Translations under genes and position numbers: made by a program
The notes under the pieces: model-generated
The model's database searches: none
The model's input: the letters and a program-made list of their open reading frames with translations, nothing else
Told to the model about the DNA's origin: nothing
From: Marinobacter sp. 1-4A
GTDB taxonomy: Bacteria > Pseudomonadota > Gammaproteobacteria > Pseudomonadales > Oleiphilaceae
Length of the DNA stretch: 64,000 bases
Assembly (NCBI RefSeq): GCF_016597725.1
Contig: NZ_VCGY01000001.1
Coordinates: 124,001 to 188,000 of the forward strand
Direction: 5' to 3'
Shown here: positions 10,046 to 18,973 of the stretch, piece by piece
How positions within the stretch are numbered: position 1 is the stretch's first letter
Layout of the letters: each line of letters opens with the position of its first letter

Positions 10046-11526
10046 TCAGACTCCTTTTTTAATAGTTTAAAGCTACTTTTTCGAAGCAGATATATTAACT
10101 TTAGGCTGTATTCAAATACGTATGCCCATACCTCACTGCGTTTCGATAGAATAAACGACAAAGCCAATATTGCAGAACCATATAAAACAAAGAATGCAAC
10201 ACTATTTGCAAAAAGAAATAAAAAAGTTTTATGGGGAATAAACAAACTCACTGACATAACTATAAAAAAAGACAACAATAACGGCAGCGTCAAGAACAAA
10301 ATTTGCTTTGTGAAACTTGCGTCAATCAATCGACAACAAAAGTACAAGAAAAGAACAACAGAAATTAGACCAATAAAGCTTCTCATCCAGATAAAATCAA
10401 TTAAATTCATACTACGAGCTAAAAATAAAACCCCGAATATGGCGACCAAGGAAAGAAAGTCGTACCAAAAAACGAATTTAACCTTAGAAAGGGCAAAACA
10501 GATATTATTGAGAATTCCTCCAAGGGCGAATGCAAACAAGAGCGGGGTCATCGCTTGCATCAGTGGAGCGGCTTCGAGCCAACTTTCACCTAAAAGATAA
10601 TAAATAATTGGCTCATGAAACTTGTATATAAATGCGACAAATGGAGCTGTGAATATGGAGATAACTAATAGCGCTAATGACACCTGTTGACGCAACTTCA
10701 CGTGGTCAGATCGTACACTCGAAAATGTAGCTAACAATGGTTCTACTGACGGCTGAATGATTTCATTCGCAGGCATAATCGTGAATTCACGGGCTATATT
10801 AAATTTTCCCAGCTGCGCCAATGAGTAAAACTGGGAGACTAGTAGCGTATCAGCTTGTGCTCGTAGATAACCGATACTGCCTCTGGCTAGCATCCACTTT
10901 GAGAACGACCATTGCGTCCCAATATTTCGCACCGACAGTTTTGGGCGTCTCTCGCAGTAAGAGTAGCTCAAAACCAAGCTAGCTAGGCTCGCAATGATAT
11001 CCCCGACGATGATTGCCCAAAAAGACTGCGTCAAAAGAGCAACTACAACAACTGCCGCAAAACTAATTAGCTTTGAGATCACTCCTATTTTAAAGATAAT
11101 GCCGTAATTAAGTTCGCGGCGCTGAACATAGAGTTCAGGATTGACAAGAGCCCTTATAAATATTACAGGTATAAGAATTGCGACAGCATAGATGATATTG
11201 GGATCGTCATAGAACCAACTAATACCCGGAAGCAAAATATAGAGAATCAGGCAAACGACTGTTTTCAAGCCTAGATTTAGCGTCCATGCAGTATTTACGG
11301 TCTCGTCACTGCTGTCCTCTGCCTGAACGATATATTGCTGAATACCGGTATTGGAAAGGACGTCTGAAAAATGAATAATGAGTGCAGATACTGCAACAAT
11401 CCCGAAGTCTTCAGGGGTAAGCAGTCTTGCAAGTATTAGTGTGCTTATTAGCCCAAGTGAACGCTGAAAGAATCGGATTCCAACTAACAGGCCAGAGCTT
11501 TGAAATAGCTTTTTAACCGTACTCAT
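10042..11526 (-). CDS. Polysaccharide flippase (Wzx-like, MATE/MVF fold)
   Basis: The 494-residue integral membrane protein has about twelve to fourteen hydrophobic segments and the N-terminal pattern of lipopolysaccharide/oligosaccharide flippases (LVGIRFFQRSLGLISTLI, then LARLLTPEDFGIVAV). It should move the undecaprenyl-linked repeat unit from the cytoplasmic to the periplasmic face before polymerisation by the Wzy-like protein at 17633-18973. It overlaps the genes on both sides by four bases, which places it in the same operon as the glycosyltransferases. Confidence 0.85.
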   Translation of the reverse strand: MSTVKKLFQSSGLLVGIRFFQRSLGLISTLILARLLTPEDFGIVAVSALIIHFSDVLSNTGIQQYIVQAEDSSDETVNTAWTLNLGLKTVVCLILYILLPGISWFYDDPNIIYAVAILIPVIFIRALVNPELYVQRRELNYGIIFKIGVISKLISFAAVVVVALLTQSFWAIIVGDIIASLASLVLSYSYCERRPKLSVRNIGTQWSFSKWMLARGSIGYLRAQADTLLVSQFYSLAQLGKFNIAREFTIMPANEIIQPSVEPLLATFSSVRSDHVKLRQQVSLALLVISIFTAPFVAFIYKFHEPIIYYLLGESWLEAAPLMQAMTPLLFAFALGGILNNICFALSKVKFVFWYDFLSLVAIFGVLFLARSMNLIDFIWMRSFIGLISVVLFLYFCCRLIDASFTKQILFLTLPLLLSFFIVMSVSLFIPHKTFLFLFANSVAFFVLYGSAILALSFILSKRSEVWAYVFEYSLKLIYLLRKSSFKLLKKESE

Positions 11527-12659
11527 AGTCCGGTCGAACCTTTCGTATCTCTATAAATTCGGCTGTAAGAATCAATCATTCGATCTTGGGAGAACGCCTT
11601 GTGGAAAACCCTTTTGCTTTCTTTTGAAAACCTATCCATCAAAGATCGGTCACCCGCCATCTGTCGTATTGCCTTCGCGAAGCTTCCTATATTATCAGGC
11701 TCGGTCAGCAAGCCCGTGTCTCCGTGTATAACGATTTCCGGGTTCCCTCCAACATTGGTCGCAATTGCCGGAACACCAAGACTCATGGCCTCCAGAAGCG
11801 TCATTGAGGTGCCTTCTGTGTGAGAGCTAAGAAGGAAAATATCCATGACGGCAAGATAGTTGACTGGCTCTGGCTTAAACCCAGTGAAAATAACATTCTT
11901 GTCAATTCCTAAATCTTTAGCCTTCTCCTCGAGCAGGTTTCGATCAGGTCCGTCTCCCACCATCAGCAGTTTACTGTTCGGCAATTGCTCCAAAACGACA
12001 GCGAAAGCATCTAGCATCAGAGACTGATTTTTTACGGGGTCGAGCCGTGCAACGGTTCCCAAAACCAACTCCGATTCCAATATCCCGAGATTCTTTCGGA
12101 GAGCTTGCACAGCACTAAGGTCCAACTCGAACCCCTTGATGCCGTTGTAGAGAACCTCAATACACTTTTCCGGAATGAACTCGTATCTCGATAGGGCTGT
12201 TTTCGTCGCACCTGAAATCGCGATAATCTTATCCGTCATTAAAGCCAATAGCGGGTTTACAAGCATTGCTTTATATCGATACCGGTCAGGATGAAAGCGC
12301 CCGTGCTCCGTGAAAACAACTTTAGTTTTAAGGCCGACCGCTGCCAGGAGGCCATAGACCCAAGGCGTGTACTGATGACAGTGAATAATGTCGATACTGC
12401 GTTCTCGGATCTGGTTGCGAATCTGTTTTATCAATTCAACATCGAATCCTGGCTTCCGTCGTAGGCTAAATACATCAACACCCTGCCCTCTGACTTGGTC
12501 ACCTATTGCACCAATACTTCCGTCGATACACGCTATTGTATTTATGAACCCCGTCTTCGGGAGGCCAGTAACAAGCTGACGAATAACCTGTTCGGTCCCA
12601 CCGATGCCCATGTTGAAGGTGATGTGCAGGATGCGTAGAGGCAGGTGCTGAGTACTCAC
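11523..12659 (-). CDS. Glycosyltransferase family 4
   Basis: A 378-residue GT-B protein of family 4. The N-terminal half begins ILHITFNMGIGGTEQV, a typical donor-domain opening. The C-terminal half has GTVARLDPVKN and EGTSMTLLEAMSLGVPAIAT with the conserved Glu pair. The start is a GTG at 12659 that overlaps the upstream stop (GTGA), and its own stop overlaps the flippase ATG. It is predicted to extend the EPS repeat unit. Confidence 0.85.
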   Translation of the reverse strand: MSTQHLPLRILHITFNMGIGGTEQVIRQLVTGLPKTGFINTIACIDGSIGAIGDQVRGQGVDVFSLRRKPGFDVELIKQIRNQIRERSIDIIHCHQYTPWVYGLLAAVGLKTKVVFTEHGRFHPDRYRYKAMLVNPLLALMTDKIIAISGATKTALSRYEFIPEKCIEVLYNGIKGFELDLSAVQALRKNLGILESELVLGTVARLDPVKNQSLMLDAFAVVLEQLPNSKLLMVGDGPDRNLLEEKAKDLGIDKNVIFTGFKPEPVNYLAVMDIFLLSSHTEGTSMTLLEAMSLGVPAIATNVGGNPEIVIHGDTGLLTEPDNIGSFAKAIRQMAGDRSLMDRFSKESKRVFHKAFSQDRMIDSYSRIYRDTKGSTGL

Positions 12660-13534
12660 GATTGATACGTCCCGTTTCGTACTTTTCTAGTCATTAAGAA
12701 ATAGAATCCAGGGCCAAGCAATAGAACAACAGGCAACAGCCACTTAAATATATAGCTAACTTCTTCAAATACGTAGCGTTTGGTCATAAAGTGAAGCGTG
12801 TCATCAAAAATTACGTATTTAGTATTATAGGCTTCAAAAAGATAGTCGACTTCAGTCGAGGTGTAACCCGCTTCGATATAATAACGCCTAAAATCCTCAG
12901 GGTTCTGTGTAAGCTGTTCAAGACTTCCATCCATCTCAACGCCAAAGTCGGGGTCGACTAACAGCCAATTACCCTTATCGTCTTCAAATTCGACAACAAC
13001 ATGACCTTTAAATGACACAATTCTATTTTCAATTTTGTGGTTATCTAAGATGCTGGACAATACTGTAGACGCGTCGCCACAAATACCAATACCACGTCGG
13101 ATATTGCGCTTGTAATTTGCATAGTGATACCGTTCAAATTGAGGGAGCCCGGAAAACGTTCCAATAGCCCACAAAAAGTAGTTTTCCCATATCGGAACCA
13201 ACTGCCTGTACTCTTTAGGATCCACCTCCATCCAATCAATATGAACTAAGCTTTCATTAACAACGCGATTTGCTTTTTTGGCTATATCCCTTATCGACCT
13301 TAACTCATATAGTTGATCAATAGCTTCCATACTGGTCGTATACGACCATACCTCTTCGGGTATGAATCTAAGCTTTTCATGATCAACAACACCTAAACCC
13401 GGTTTGCGTACTGTCTGAAATAATCCATAAATGTTTATTAGCAATAGGAGCATACCAACAACAAATAAAGTAAAGAATACGGCATCGAGAGCTAGTACTT
13501 TTTTTGGTCGTAAGTTTTCTTGCACATTTATCAT
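12656..13534 (-). CDS. Transglutaminase-like membrane protein
   Basis: The protein has a TM helix near each end (about residues 17-36 and 262-282) around a papain-fold core. The core shows a Cys-His-Asp arrangement: GICGDAS, then GHVVVEF, then LVDPDFG, as in transglutaminase-like (Cys/His/Asp) domains. Such domains act as thiol proteases, amidases or acyltransferases; which applies here cannot be told. I prefer the ATG at 13534, preceded by GGGGCGGGA, over an upstream GTG at 13573 that would overlap the acyltransferase by 13 bases. It is unusual in EPS loci and may modify the polymer or a locus protein outside the membrane. Confidence 0.65.
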   Translation of the reverse strand: MINVQENLRPKKVLALDAVFFTLFVVGMLLLLINIYGLFQTVRKPGLGVVDHEKLRFIPEEVWSYTTSMEAIDQLYELRSIRDIAKKANRVVNESLVHIDWMEVDPKEYRQLVPIWENYFLWAIGTFSGLPQFERYHYANYKRNIRRGIGICGDASTVLSSILDNHKIENRIVSFKGHVVVEFEDDKGNWLLVDPDFGVEMDGSLEQLTQNPEDFRRYYIEAGYTSTEVDYLFEAYNTKYVIFDDTLHFMTKRYVFEEVSYIFKWLLPVVLLLGPGFYFLMTRKVRNGTYQS

Positions 13535-13560
13535 ATAGTCCCGCCCCAATTTACGTGCAT

Positions 13561-14586
13561 TTATGCCGCCCACTTAAATCTTGACCTCATATTCATGAAT
13601 GGTAGCTCAACGATTCGGTAAAGCACTTCCGCAGCCACGACTGACAGTAGAAACACTATAGATAGATAGACGAGAAAAGGTAGATCAATTGTAACTCGGT
13701 TTACCAAAGCAATTGCGTCCGGATGCAAAAGATAAATTGCATACGACCGAGTAGCAATGTAATTAGCACCAGGAAAAAAAAGATTCCACCGGATTTTATT
13801 ACTCGAGTTAGCAAAAACAACCCATGCACCAAACATCATTGCCCGCGCCATAAACCCTGGGTCACCCAGCCAGCTCAGCGGAAACCATCTTTGATAGAAG
13901 TACAAAACAAAGAATACCGTCGACACTATAGCCATGCCGAATGAGTATTTTAGTAGAACACTCCAGATCTGGTTGTGCTGGTATTTTATGCATGCCAACA
14001 TAACTCCCATAATACAACAGTCTAATCTTACGTGAGTCTCCAGATTAGTGCCGTACCATCCTAGATATCTAAATATTGCGGGTAAGAAAAAAAGTAACAC
14101 CAATAAGGACAGTCGTATGTTAGGCTTTACGTATACAGTCAGTGCAAGAAACGGCGCAATAAACAAATAAAACTGCTCCTCTACTGCCAGAGACCAACTG
14201 ACTGAAAAAATATCAAGAGGGTAATCGTAATTCTGAATAAAGAAAAAATATGTCCATGGAGTTGAAGGATCCTCCTTGGTAAGAATTTGCTGGCCCATAG
14301 TGTAAATAAGCACCACGTAGTACGCGGGCAGCGTCCTCATCCACCGACGCACCCAGAAACGGCGAACATTTATCCCTCCCTGTGCCATCTCCTTAAACAA
14401 TAGACTGCCCAGAAGCCAACCCGACAAAACAAAAAATAGATCGACACCCATCCCGCCCAGCTGCGCGGGTGCTAAATGCGTTGGAGCACCAAACCCAAGA
14501 ACTGAATGGGCAAACAGCACCATCAGTATCGCAATACTCCTAAGCGAATCCAGAGAACGTATACGATTGTGTCCTGCGACCATCAT
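13561..14586 (-). CDS. Acyltransferase family 3 membrane protein
   Basis: This is the second family-3 acyltransferase of the locus, about 341 residues. It has the N-terminal signature RSLDSLRSIAILMVLFAH, then GVDLFFVLSGWLLG, and SVSWSLAVEEQFYLF, which is typical of the OafA branch. It is polytopic with about ten helices. The start at 14586 overlaps the stop of the amidotransferase gene as ATGA; an upstream start at 14631 would overlap far more. It is predicted to acylate an EPS sugar; the acyl group is unknown. Confidence 0.85.
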   Translation of the reverse strand: MMVAGHNRIRSLDSLRSIAILMVLFAHSVLGFGAPTHLAPAQLGGMGVDLFFVLSGWLLGSLLFKEMAQGGINVRRFWVRRWMRTLPAYYVVLIYTMGQQILTKEDPSTPWTYFFFIQNYDYPLDIFSVSWSLAVEEQFYLFIAPFLALTVYVKPNIRLSLLVLLFFLPAIFRYLGWYGTNLETHVRLDCCIMGVMLACIKYQHNQIWSVLLKYSFGMAIVSTVFFVLYFYQRWFPLSWLGDPGFMARAMMFGAWVVFANSSNKIRWNLFFPGANYIATRSYAIYLLHPDAIALVNRVTIDLPFLVYLSIVFLLSVVAAEVLYRIVELPFMNMRSRFKWAA

Positions 14587-16472
14587 CTGTTGTACCTTTG
14601 CCACCAAAGCGCAAATGCCAACATGCTCCATAACTCTTGTGTGAAGCTATCGTCTCCCCCTATGTGCCGATCCCAAAGGTCCCCTACTCGCTCCATATCG
14701 AAGCAGTATGACAATCCACCATCTCTATCCGTAAGCAAGCTGTGTGCAATAGGACGAAGTTCATTCCGCAACCACTGTGCCAAAGGCACTGAAAAACCCA
14801 TTTTTTTCCGGTATAGAATGTCTTCCGGCAGCATGCGCTCAAACGCTTTTTTTAGAATGTATTTCTTCTCTTTGCCGTGGAGTTTTAACGCTGCCGGTAT
14901 CTGCGCCGCATACTCCACCACCCGATAATCCAAAAGCGGCGCACGAGTTTCTAGCGAGTTAGCCATACTCATGCGGTCTACCTTCACCAGAATATCCCCG
15001 GGGAGATAAGTTTTAATGTCTGCATAAAGAATGCTGGAGAGGTGATCATCCGTATCCGCATTATTGTAATGAGCTCGCGTTATATCCGCGGGGTCATAAT
15101 CTCGGGTTTCACGTTTCAGCTCGCCTGTAACGAGGTCATTCCAAATGTCTCTTCGGAAGAAGCTATTTGTGATAAAAAAGGCCTCGTCCGGATCCAGCGC
15201 GAGGGTACTCAGGAGCGATCTGGCTTTGCTCGTTGGGCCGGAGTTTACCATTCCTGCGAGACGTGCAAGCCCGGGGAAGAGGTTGTGGCGCACTCCCGCC
15301 GGAAAAAGACCACGTAACCGGTTTTCAACTTGGTCGGTGTAGTATTTGCTATAGCCCGCAAAATTTTCATCACCACCATCGCCCGCCAGCGCCACGGTCA
15401 CTTTCTGGCGTGCCAGTTGTGATACAAAATATGTGGGTACAAAGGAGGGGTCCGCAAAGGGTTCATCAAAGAAGCGCGCAATGCTGCTGAGGCTTTCTGC
15501 AACATTGTCTTTCACGGTAAATTCGTGATGGTCGGTCTTGAATTGCTCGGCAACTTTTTTGGCCCAGTGCACTTCATCAAATCGTTTTGAATCGAAACCA
15601 ATGGCGCAGGTTGTTACGGGTGTGTCGGTGTGGCCTGTCATTAAGCCCACTACTGCACTCGAATCAATTCCGCCACTCAAGAATGCCCCTAGCGGAACGT
15701 CGCTTACCATTCGTAGTCGAACTGCGTCGTCGATTAAGTTGTAAAGCCCATCCTGTAACTCCTCAACGCTTGCGCTTGAGGGCGCGCCAAATGATACATC
15801 CCAGTACTGTTCTTGATGTGTATGGGTGCCGTCTGTTTCTAGCCAATAGCCGGGGGCCAGTTTATGGATGTTCTTATAGATGGTTTTTGGGTCTGGCACG
15901 TACTGGTAGGCAAAAAAATCTTTAATTGCGTCGAAGCGTAACTCGGTTTTAACGAAAGGTGCGGGTGTTAGAGCTTTTAATTCGGAGGCAAAGGCGAAGT
16001 GTCCGTTTGCCTCATAGAAGTAAAGAGGTTTTTTTCCAAGGCGATCCCTTGCCAGAAATAGTTTGCGAGCGGTTCGATCCCAGATGGAGAGTGCGAACAT
16101 ACCATTAAGTAGCTTAAGGCATTCAGGGCCATGTATTTCATAGAGCGCGAGCAGCACTTCTGTATCAGTTCGCGTGCGAAAGCTATGCCCCTGATTGATG
16201 AGATCGCTGCGAAGTTCCTGAAAATTGTAGATTTCGCCGTTATACGCAATTACGTAACGCTCGGAAGCAGAGACCATTGGCTGGGTACCCGCTTCACTCA
16301 AATCCAGAATGCTAAGCCTGCGGTGCACCAATCCTACCGCGTCATCAAGCCAGACAGCTCCGGCATCTGGTCCGCGGTGAATGATCGCTTGCCCCATGGC
16401 ATTGAGCCAACCTTCGTGTGCTTCTCTGTCAGGTGTTGAGGTGGTACGTAGGAAGCCAGCCAATCCACACAT
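14583..16472 (-). CDS. Asparagine-synthase-type glutamine amidotransferase (XrtA-locus type)
   Basis: The 629-residue protein has an N-terminal class II glutaminase domain with the catalytic Cys2 (MCGLAGF), HRGPDA, and YNGEIYNF, followed by an asparagine-synthase ATP-pyrophosphatase domain (GAFLSGGIDSSAV). In EPS and O-antigen clusters such proteins are thought to amidate uronic-acid carboxyls, and AsnB-like members accompany XrtA-type EPS loci. It therefore probably decorates the polymer rather than making asparagine. It is coupled to both neighbours: ATGA with the acyltransferase and TAATG with the glycosyltransferase. Confidence 0.85.
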   Translation of the reverse strand: MCGLAGFLRTTSTPDREAHEGWLNAMGQAIIHRGPDAGAVWLDDAVGLVHRRLSILDLSEAGTQPMVSASERYVIAYNGEIYNFQELRSDLINQGHSFRTRTDTEVLLALYEIHGPECLKLLNGMFALSIWDRTARKLFLARDRLGKKPLYFYEANGHFAFASELKALTPAPFVKTELRFDAIKDFFAYQYVPDPKTIYKNIHKLAPGYWLETDGTHTHQEQYWDVSFGAPSSASVEELQDGLYNLIDDAVRLRMVSDVPLGAFLSGGIDSSAVVGLMTGHTDTPVTTCAIGFDSKRFDEVHWAKKVAEQFKTDHHEFTVKDNVAESLSSIARFFDEPFADPSFVPTYFVSQLARQKVTVALAGDGGDENFAGYSKYYTDQVENRLRGLFPAGVRHNLFPGLARLAGMVNSGPTSKARSLLSTLALDPDEAFFITNSFFRRDIWNDLVTGELKRETRDYDPADITRAHYNNADTDDHLSSILYADIKTYLPGDILVKVDRMSMANSLETRAPLLDYRVVEYAAQIPAALKLHGKEKKYILKKAFERMLPEDILYRKKMGFSVPLAQWLRNELRPIAHSLLTDRDGGLSYCFDMERVGDLWDRHIGGDDSFTQELWSMLAFALWWQRYNR

Positions 16473-17629
16473 TAAACCAACTCACTCTGCTTGGATGTGA
16501 CAGCTTCTGTCTTACCTACGAGCTTTCTGAATAGAACCTCATACTCATCTGCCATACGAGCGGCAGAGTAGCGTTCATGAATCATTTGCCGGGCATTGTG
16601 GCTAAGGCTTTGTGCCAGCAATGGGTCGCTTAACGCCTGCTTGCAGCATGCTTCTAACGCAGTCTTGTCGCCAAAGGGGGCGAGAAGACCGGTTTTTCCA
16701 TGCTCCACTAACTGATCAACACCGGGAATGTCGTAGGCGACTACGGGAATGCCTACGGCCATGGCTTCCATCATGCAACGGGGGATACCCTCCAATGAGG
16801 AAGTCATAACGAACAGACTGAATTTTGAAAGCAATTCCAAGCGGTCACTACGAAAGCCCAAAAACTCGACTGCTTTAGCGCTGCTAAGTTCTGCTGCTTG
16901 CGCCTCTAGCTCCTGCCTTTGACTGCCATCGCCTAGTAACTGCAGCTGTATATCTGGCTCTTGTTTATAGAGTTGATCGAATACCTCTATAAGGTCAGGT
17001 ATCCCCTTTCTAGGAATCATTTGGCCGATAAACCCTATGACTCGTGAGCCTGAATCAACATTATTTTTCTGTGGCAGGCTGGCCAGAGTTGCATCGATTT
17101 CCTTAAGGTCGACACCGTTCCGGATAAATGACGTTTTGGCCTCAGGTACTTTGAATCGCTTCATGTCATCCATAAGTTCCTCAGAAAGAGGAACGACTTG
17201 GTCGAAATAACGAAGCATGTGGGTGCCAATGCGGATAAAAGTCGCAAGCTTGAAACCTACATTGCCAGAGAACCCGTGAGGCGTGCTCACACAGGCGATG
17301 CCAGTTTTCTTAGCAGCAAGGAGTCCTAGAATGTCAGACTTGTAGCCATGTGTATGGATAACATCAATGTTTCTATCTCGTATGACCTCAGCCAATCTAC
17401 CTACCACTCGGAAATCAAAGCGGCCATTCATCTTCAAGCGATAAACATTACCTGCAGAGGCTGGGTAATACTCTGCAACGGACAGGTCTTGGTTCTGCCC
17501 CTCATCAGACACAGCGAGATCACATTGCGTTGTATCGAGGTTAATATTATTAGCCAACGCTAACACCCACCGCTCGGCCCCATAAAAACCCGCAGGAGTA
17601 ATAAACTGTAGTATCCTAACTTTTTTCAT
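16472..17629 (-). CDS. Glycosyltransferase family 4
   Basis: A 385-residue GT-B enzyme. It opens ILQFITPAGFYGAERW, contains DVIHTHGYKSD, and in the second half has GFIGQMIPRKGI and SLEGIPRCMMEAMAVGIPVV with the E-x7-E-like donor motif. These features match family 4 transferases of the type found in XrtA-associated loci. Its stop overlaps the next ATG by one base, and three bases separate it from the polymerase gene upstream. It probably adds one residue of the repeat unit. Confidence 0.85.
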   Translation of the reverse strand: MKKVRILQFITPAGFYGAERWVLALANNINLDTTQCDLAVSDEGQNQDLSVAEYYPASAGNVYRLKMNGRFDFRVVGRLAEVIRDRNIDVIHTHGYKSDILGLLAAKKTGIACVSTPHGFSGNVGFKLATFIRIGTHMLRYFDQVVPLSEELMDDMKRFKVPEAKTSFIRNGVDLKEIDATLASLPQKNNVDSGSRVIGFIGQMIPRKGIPDLIEVFDQLYKQEPDIQLQLLGDGSQRQELEAQAAELSSAKAVEFLGFRSDRLELLSKFSLFVMTSSLEGIPRCMMEAMAVGIPVVAYDIPGVDQLVEHGKTGLLAPFGDKTALEACCKQALSDPLLAQSLSHNARQMIHERYSAARMADEYEVLFRKLVGKTEAVTSKQSELV

Positions 17630-17632
17630 TGA

Positions 17633-18973
17633 TTAAGTCCTTTCAGCTCTTTCCTGCTTATGGGTACTTGCATTTCGAGTCGGCACTATCGTTGATAACG
17701 GGTGCAGGTAGTAAACCTTAATAGCAACTGCGAGGAACAGGATCGTCCAGTAGAGAATTTCTGCTCTAAATTGATTTATAAAGGTGCTCGTTACGAGGTA
17801 GCCTAAAATGGAACACTCCAGTGCTAAAATATGAAAGTATTTTTCATAGTCCTTTCTGCCTAAAACGAACCGTTTTGCTTTCTGAGACATTCGATACAGG
17901 CTGCCCAGCATCACCAAAAACACAATCAGGCCATGCCAACCAATCTCCGAAAGCGCTTGAAACCAAATTGAATGGACTGTTTTGAAAGGTACTCCCTCTC
18001 TCTCTGTTTCCGTCAAGTAAGACGGCGATAAAAGGTTATACCCGTATACACCCATACCTAGTGGGTAGTCGTCCATCATTTCAAACGTAGTCATCCAAAA
18101 TAAAACTCTGTGTGATCCCCTCTCGCCACTGTCCGAGCTCTGGAGTGAAGACATTCGCTGCCAAAATAAGTCGTCAGTCACATACAAGCCCCCGGCTAGA
18201 CCGACCATGACAATAAGCACAGCAAGACCACGCTGACCTTTTTGACGGTACTTAGAAAACATCATATAAAGAAGAAACATCCCGGAGCTTGCAATTGTCC
18301 CGAGAAATGCTCCTCGACTGTTGAAAAGAACGAGTGCATTGGCAATTAAAGCTCCACAAAAAAAACATAGAAATCGTACTTTTTTGTTACCCATCCAAGC
18401 GTAATAGAGCAAAATGGCACCTGCTGGTACAAGAGCAGCAGAGACTCCATTGCTGTCACTACCGTCAGGCAAAGCAATACCTTCAAGTCTATCCCCAGAA
18501 TTACGGCCCATAGACGTAGCAAGCTGCCCAATATAGGCACATCCAAGTATGTATGCCCATAAAGAAATCTTGAGCGCCACCTCGCTGTTGAGAAGCTTAT
18601 ATGCAACGAGAATTATTACAACCAACTTAAGATATATGAATGTGAATTTATCGTGAACACTCGGTGCTAAAGCCCAAAGTTTTGCGAGATAGAAAAAGAA
18701 AACCAAAACAATCAAATAAATAAATACTGGCTGCTGCTTCCAAGGACTTATTTTACTGAGATTTTTGTATTTCAACAAAAGAACGAAAACCATTAAAATC
18801 GATGCTATAAAGGAATAGCGTAACCCAGGTATATTCGCAGACCACCAACGATCATCTGGGTTAAGAAAGTAAACAATTTGATACAGAATGAAAGCAGCTG
18901 CACCAGTATAAAAAAGCGCAGCAACTATACAACCGAAAAAAACAACCAAAAAAAGCAACGCAAACTTAGACAT
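17633..18973 (-). CDS. O-antigen ligase/polymerase-like membrane protein (Wzy/WaaL family)
   Basis: A 446-residue protein with about eleven to twelve TM segments and a large periplasmic loop at roughly 270-335 (LYVTDDLFWQRMSS... to VHSIWFQALSEIGW). The SRGAFLG sequence before the loop and the HSIWFQALSEIGW region after it are the classic positions in the O-antigen ligase family. The protein most likely polymerises EPS repeats in the periplasm. It resembles, but may not be identical to, the exosortase-A-associated O-glycosylation-ligase group, which would instead attach glycan to protein. Its ATG overlaps the upstream stop (TGATG). Confidence 0.75.
   Translation of the reverse strand: MSKFALLFLVVFFGCIVAALFYTGAAAFILYQIVYFLNPDDRWWSANIPGLRYSFIASILMVFVLLLKYKNLSKISPWKQQPVFIYLIVLVFFFYLAKLWALAPSVHDKFTFIYLKLVVIILVAYKLLNSEVALKISLWAYILGCAYIGQLATSMGRNSGDRLEGIALPDGSDSNGVSAALVPAGAILLYYAWMGNKKVRFLCFFCGALIANALVLFNSRGAFLGTIASSGMFLLYMMFSKYRQKGQRGLAVLIVMVGLAGGLYVTDDLFWQRMSSLQSSDSGERGSHRVLFWMTTFEMMDDYPLGMGVYGYNLLSPSYLTETEREGVPFKTVHSIWFQALSEIGWHGLIVFLVMLGSLYRMSQKAKRFVLGRKDYEKYFHILALECSILGYLVTSTFINQFRAEILYWTILFLAVAIKVYYLHPLSTIVPTRNASTHKQERAERT

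Noticed and set aside
9983..10600. 205-codon plus-strand open frame opposite the flippase gene
   Set aside because: It lies wholly on the antisense strand of a clear Wzx-like gene, is Lys/Asn/Ile-rich as expected for the complement of a membrane-protein gene, and has no recognisable domain.
17633..18973. Multi-spanning protein considered as the missing exosortase
   Set aside because: It has the long periplasmic loop and flanking motifs of O-antigen ligase/polymerase proteins and is longer than a plain exosortase; no exosortase Cys/Arg/His motif pattern was seen.
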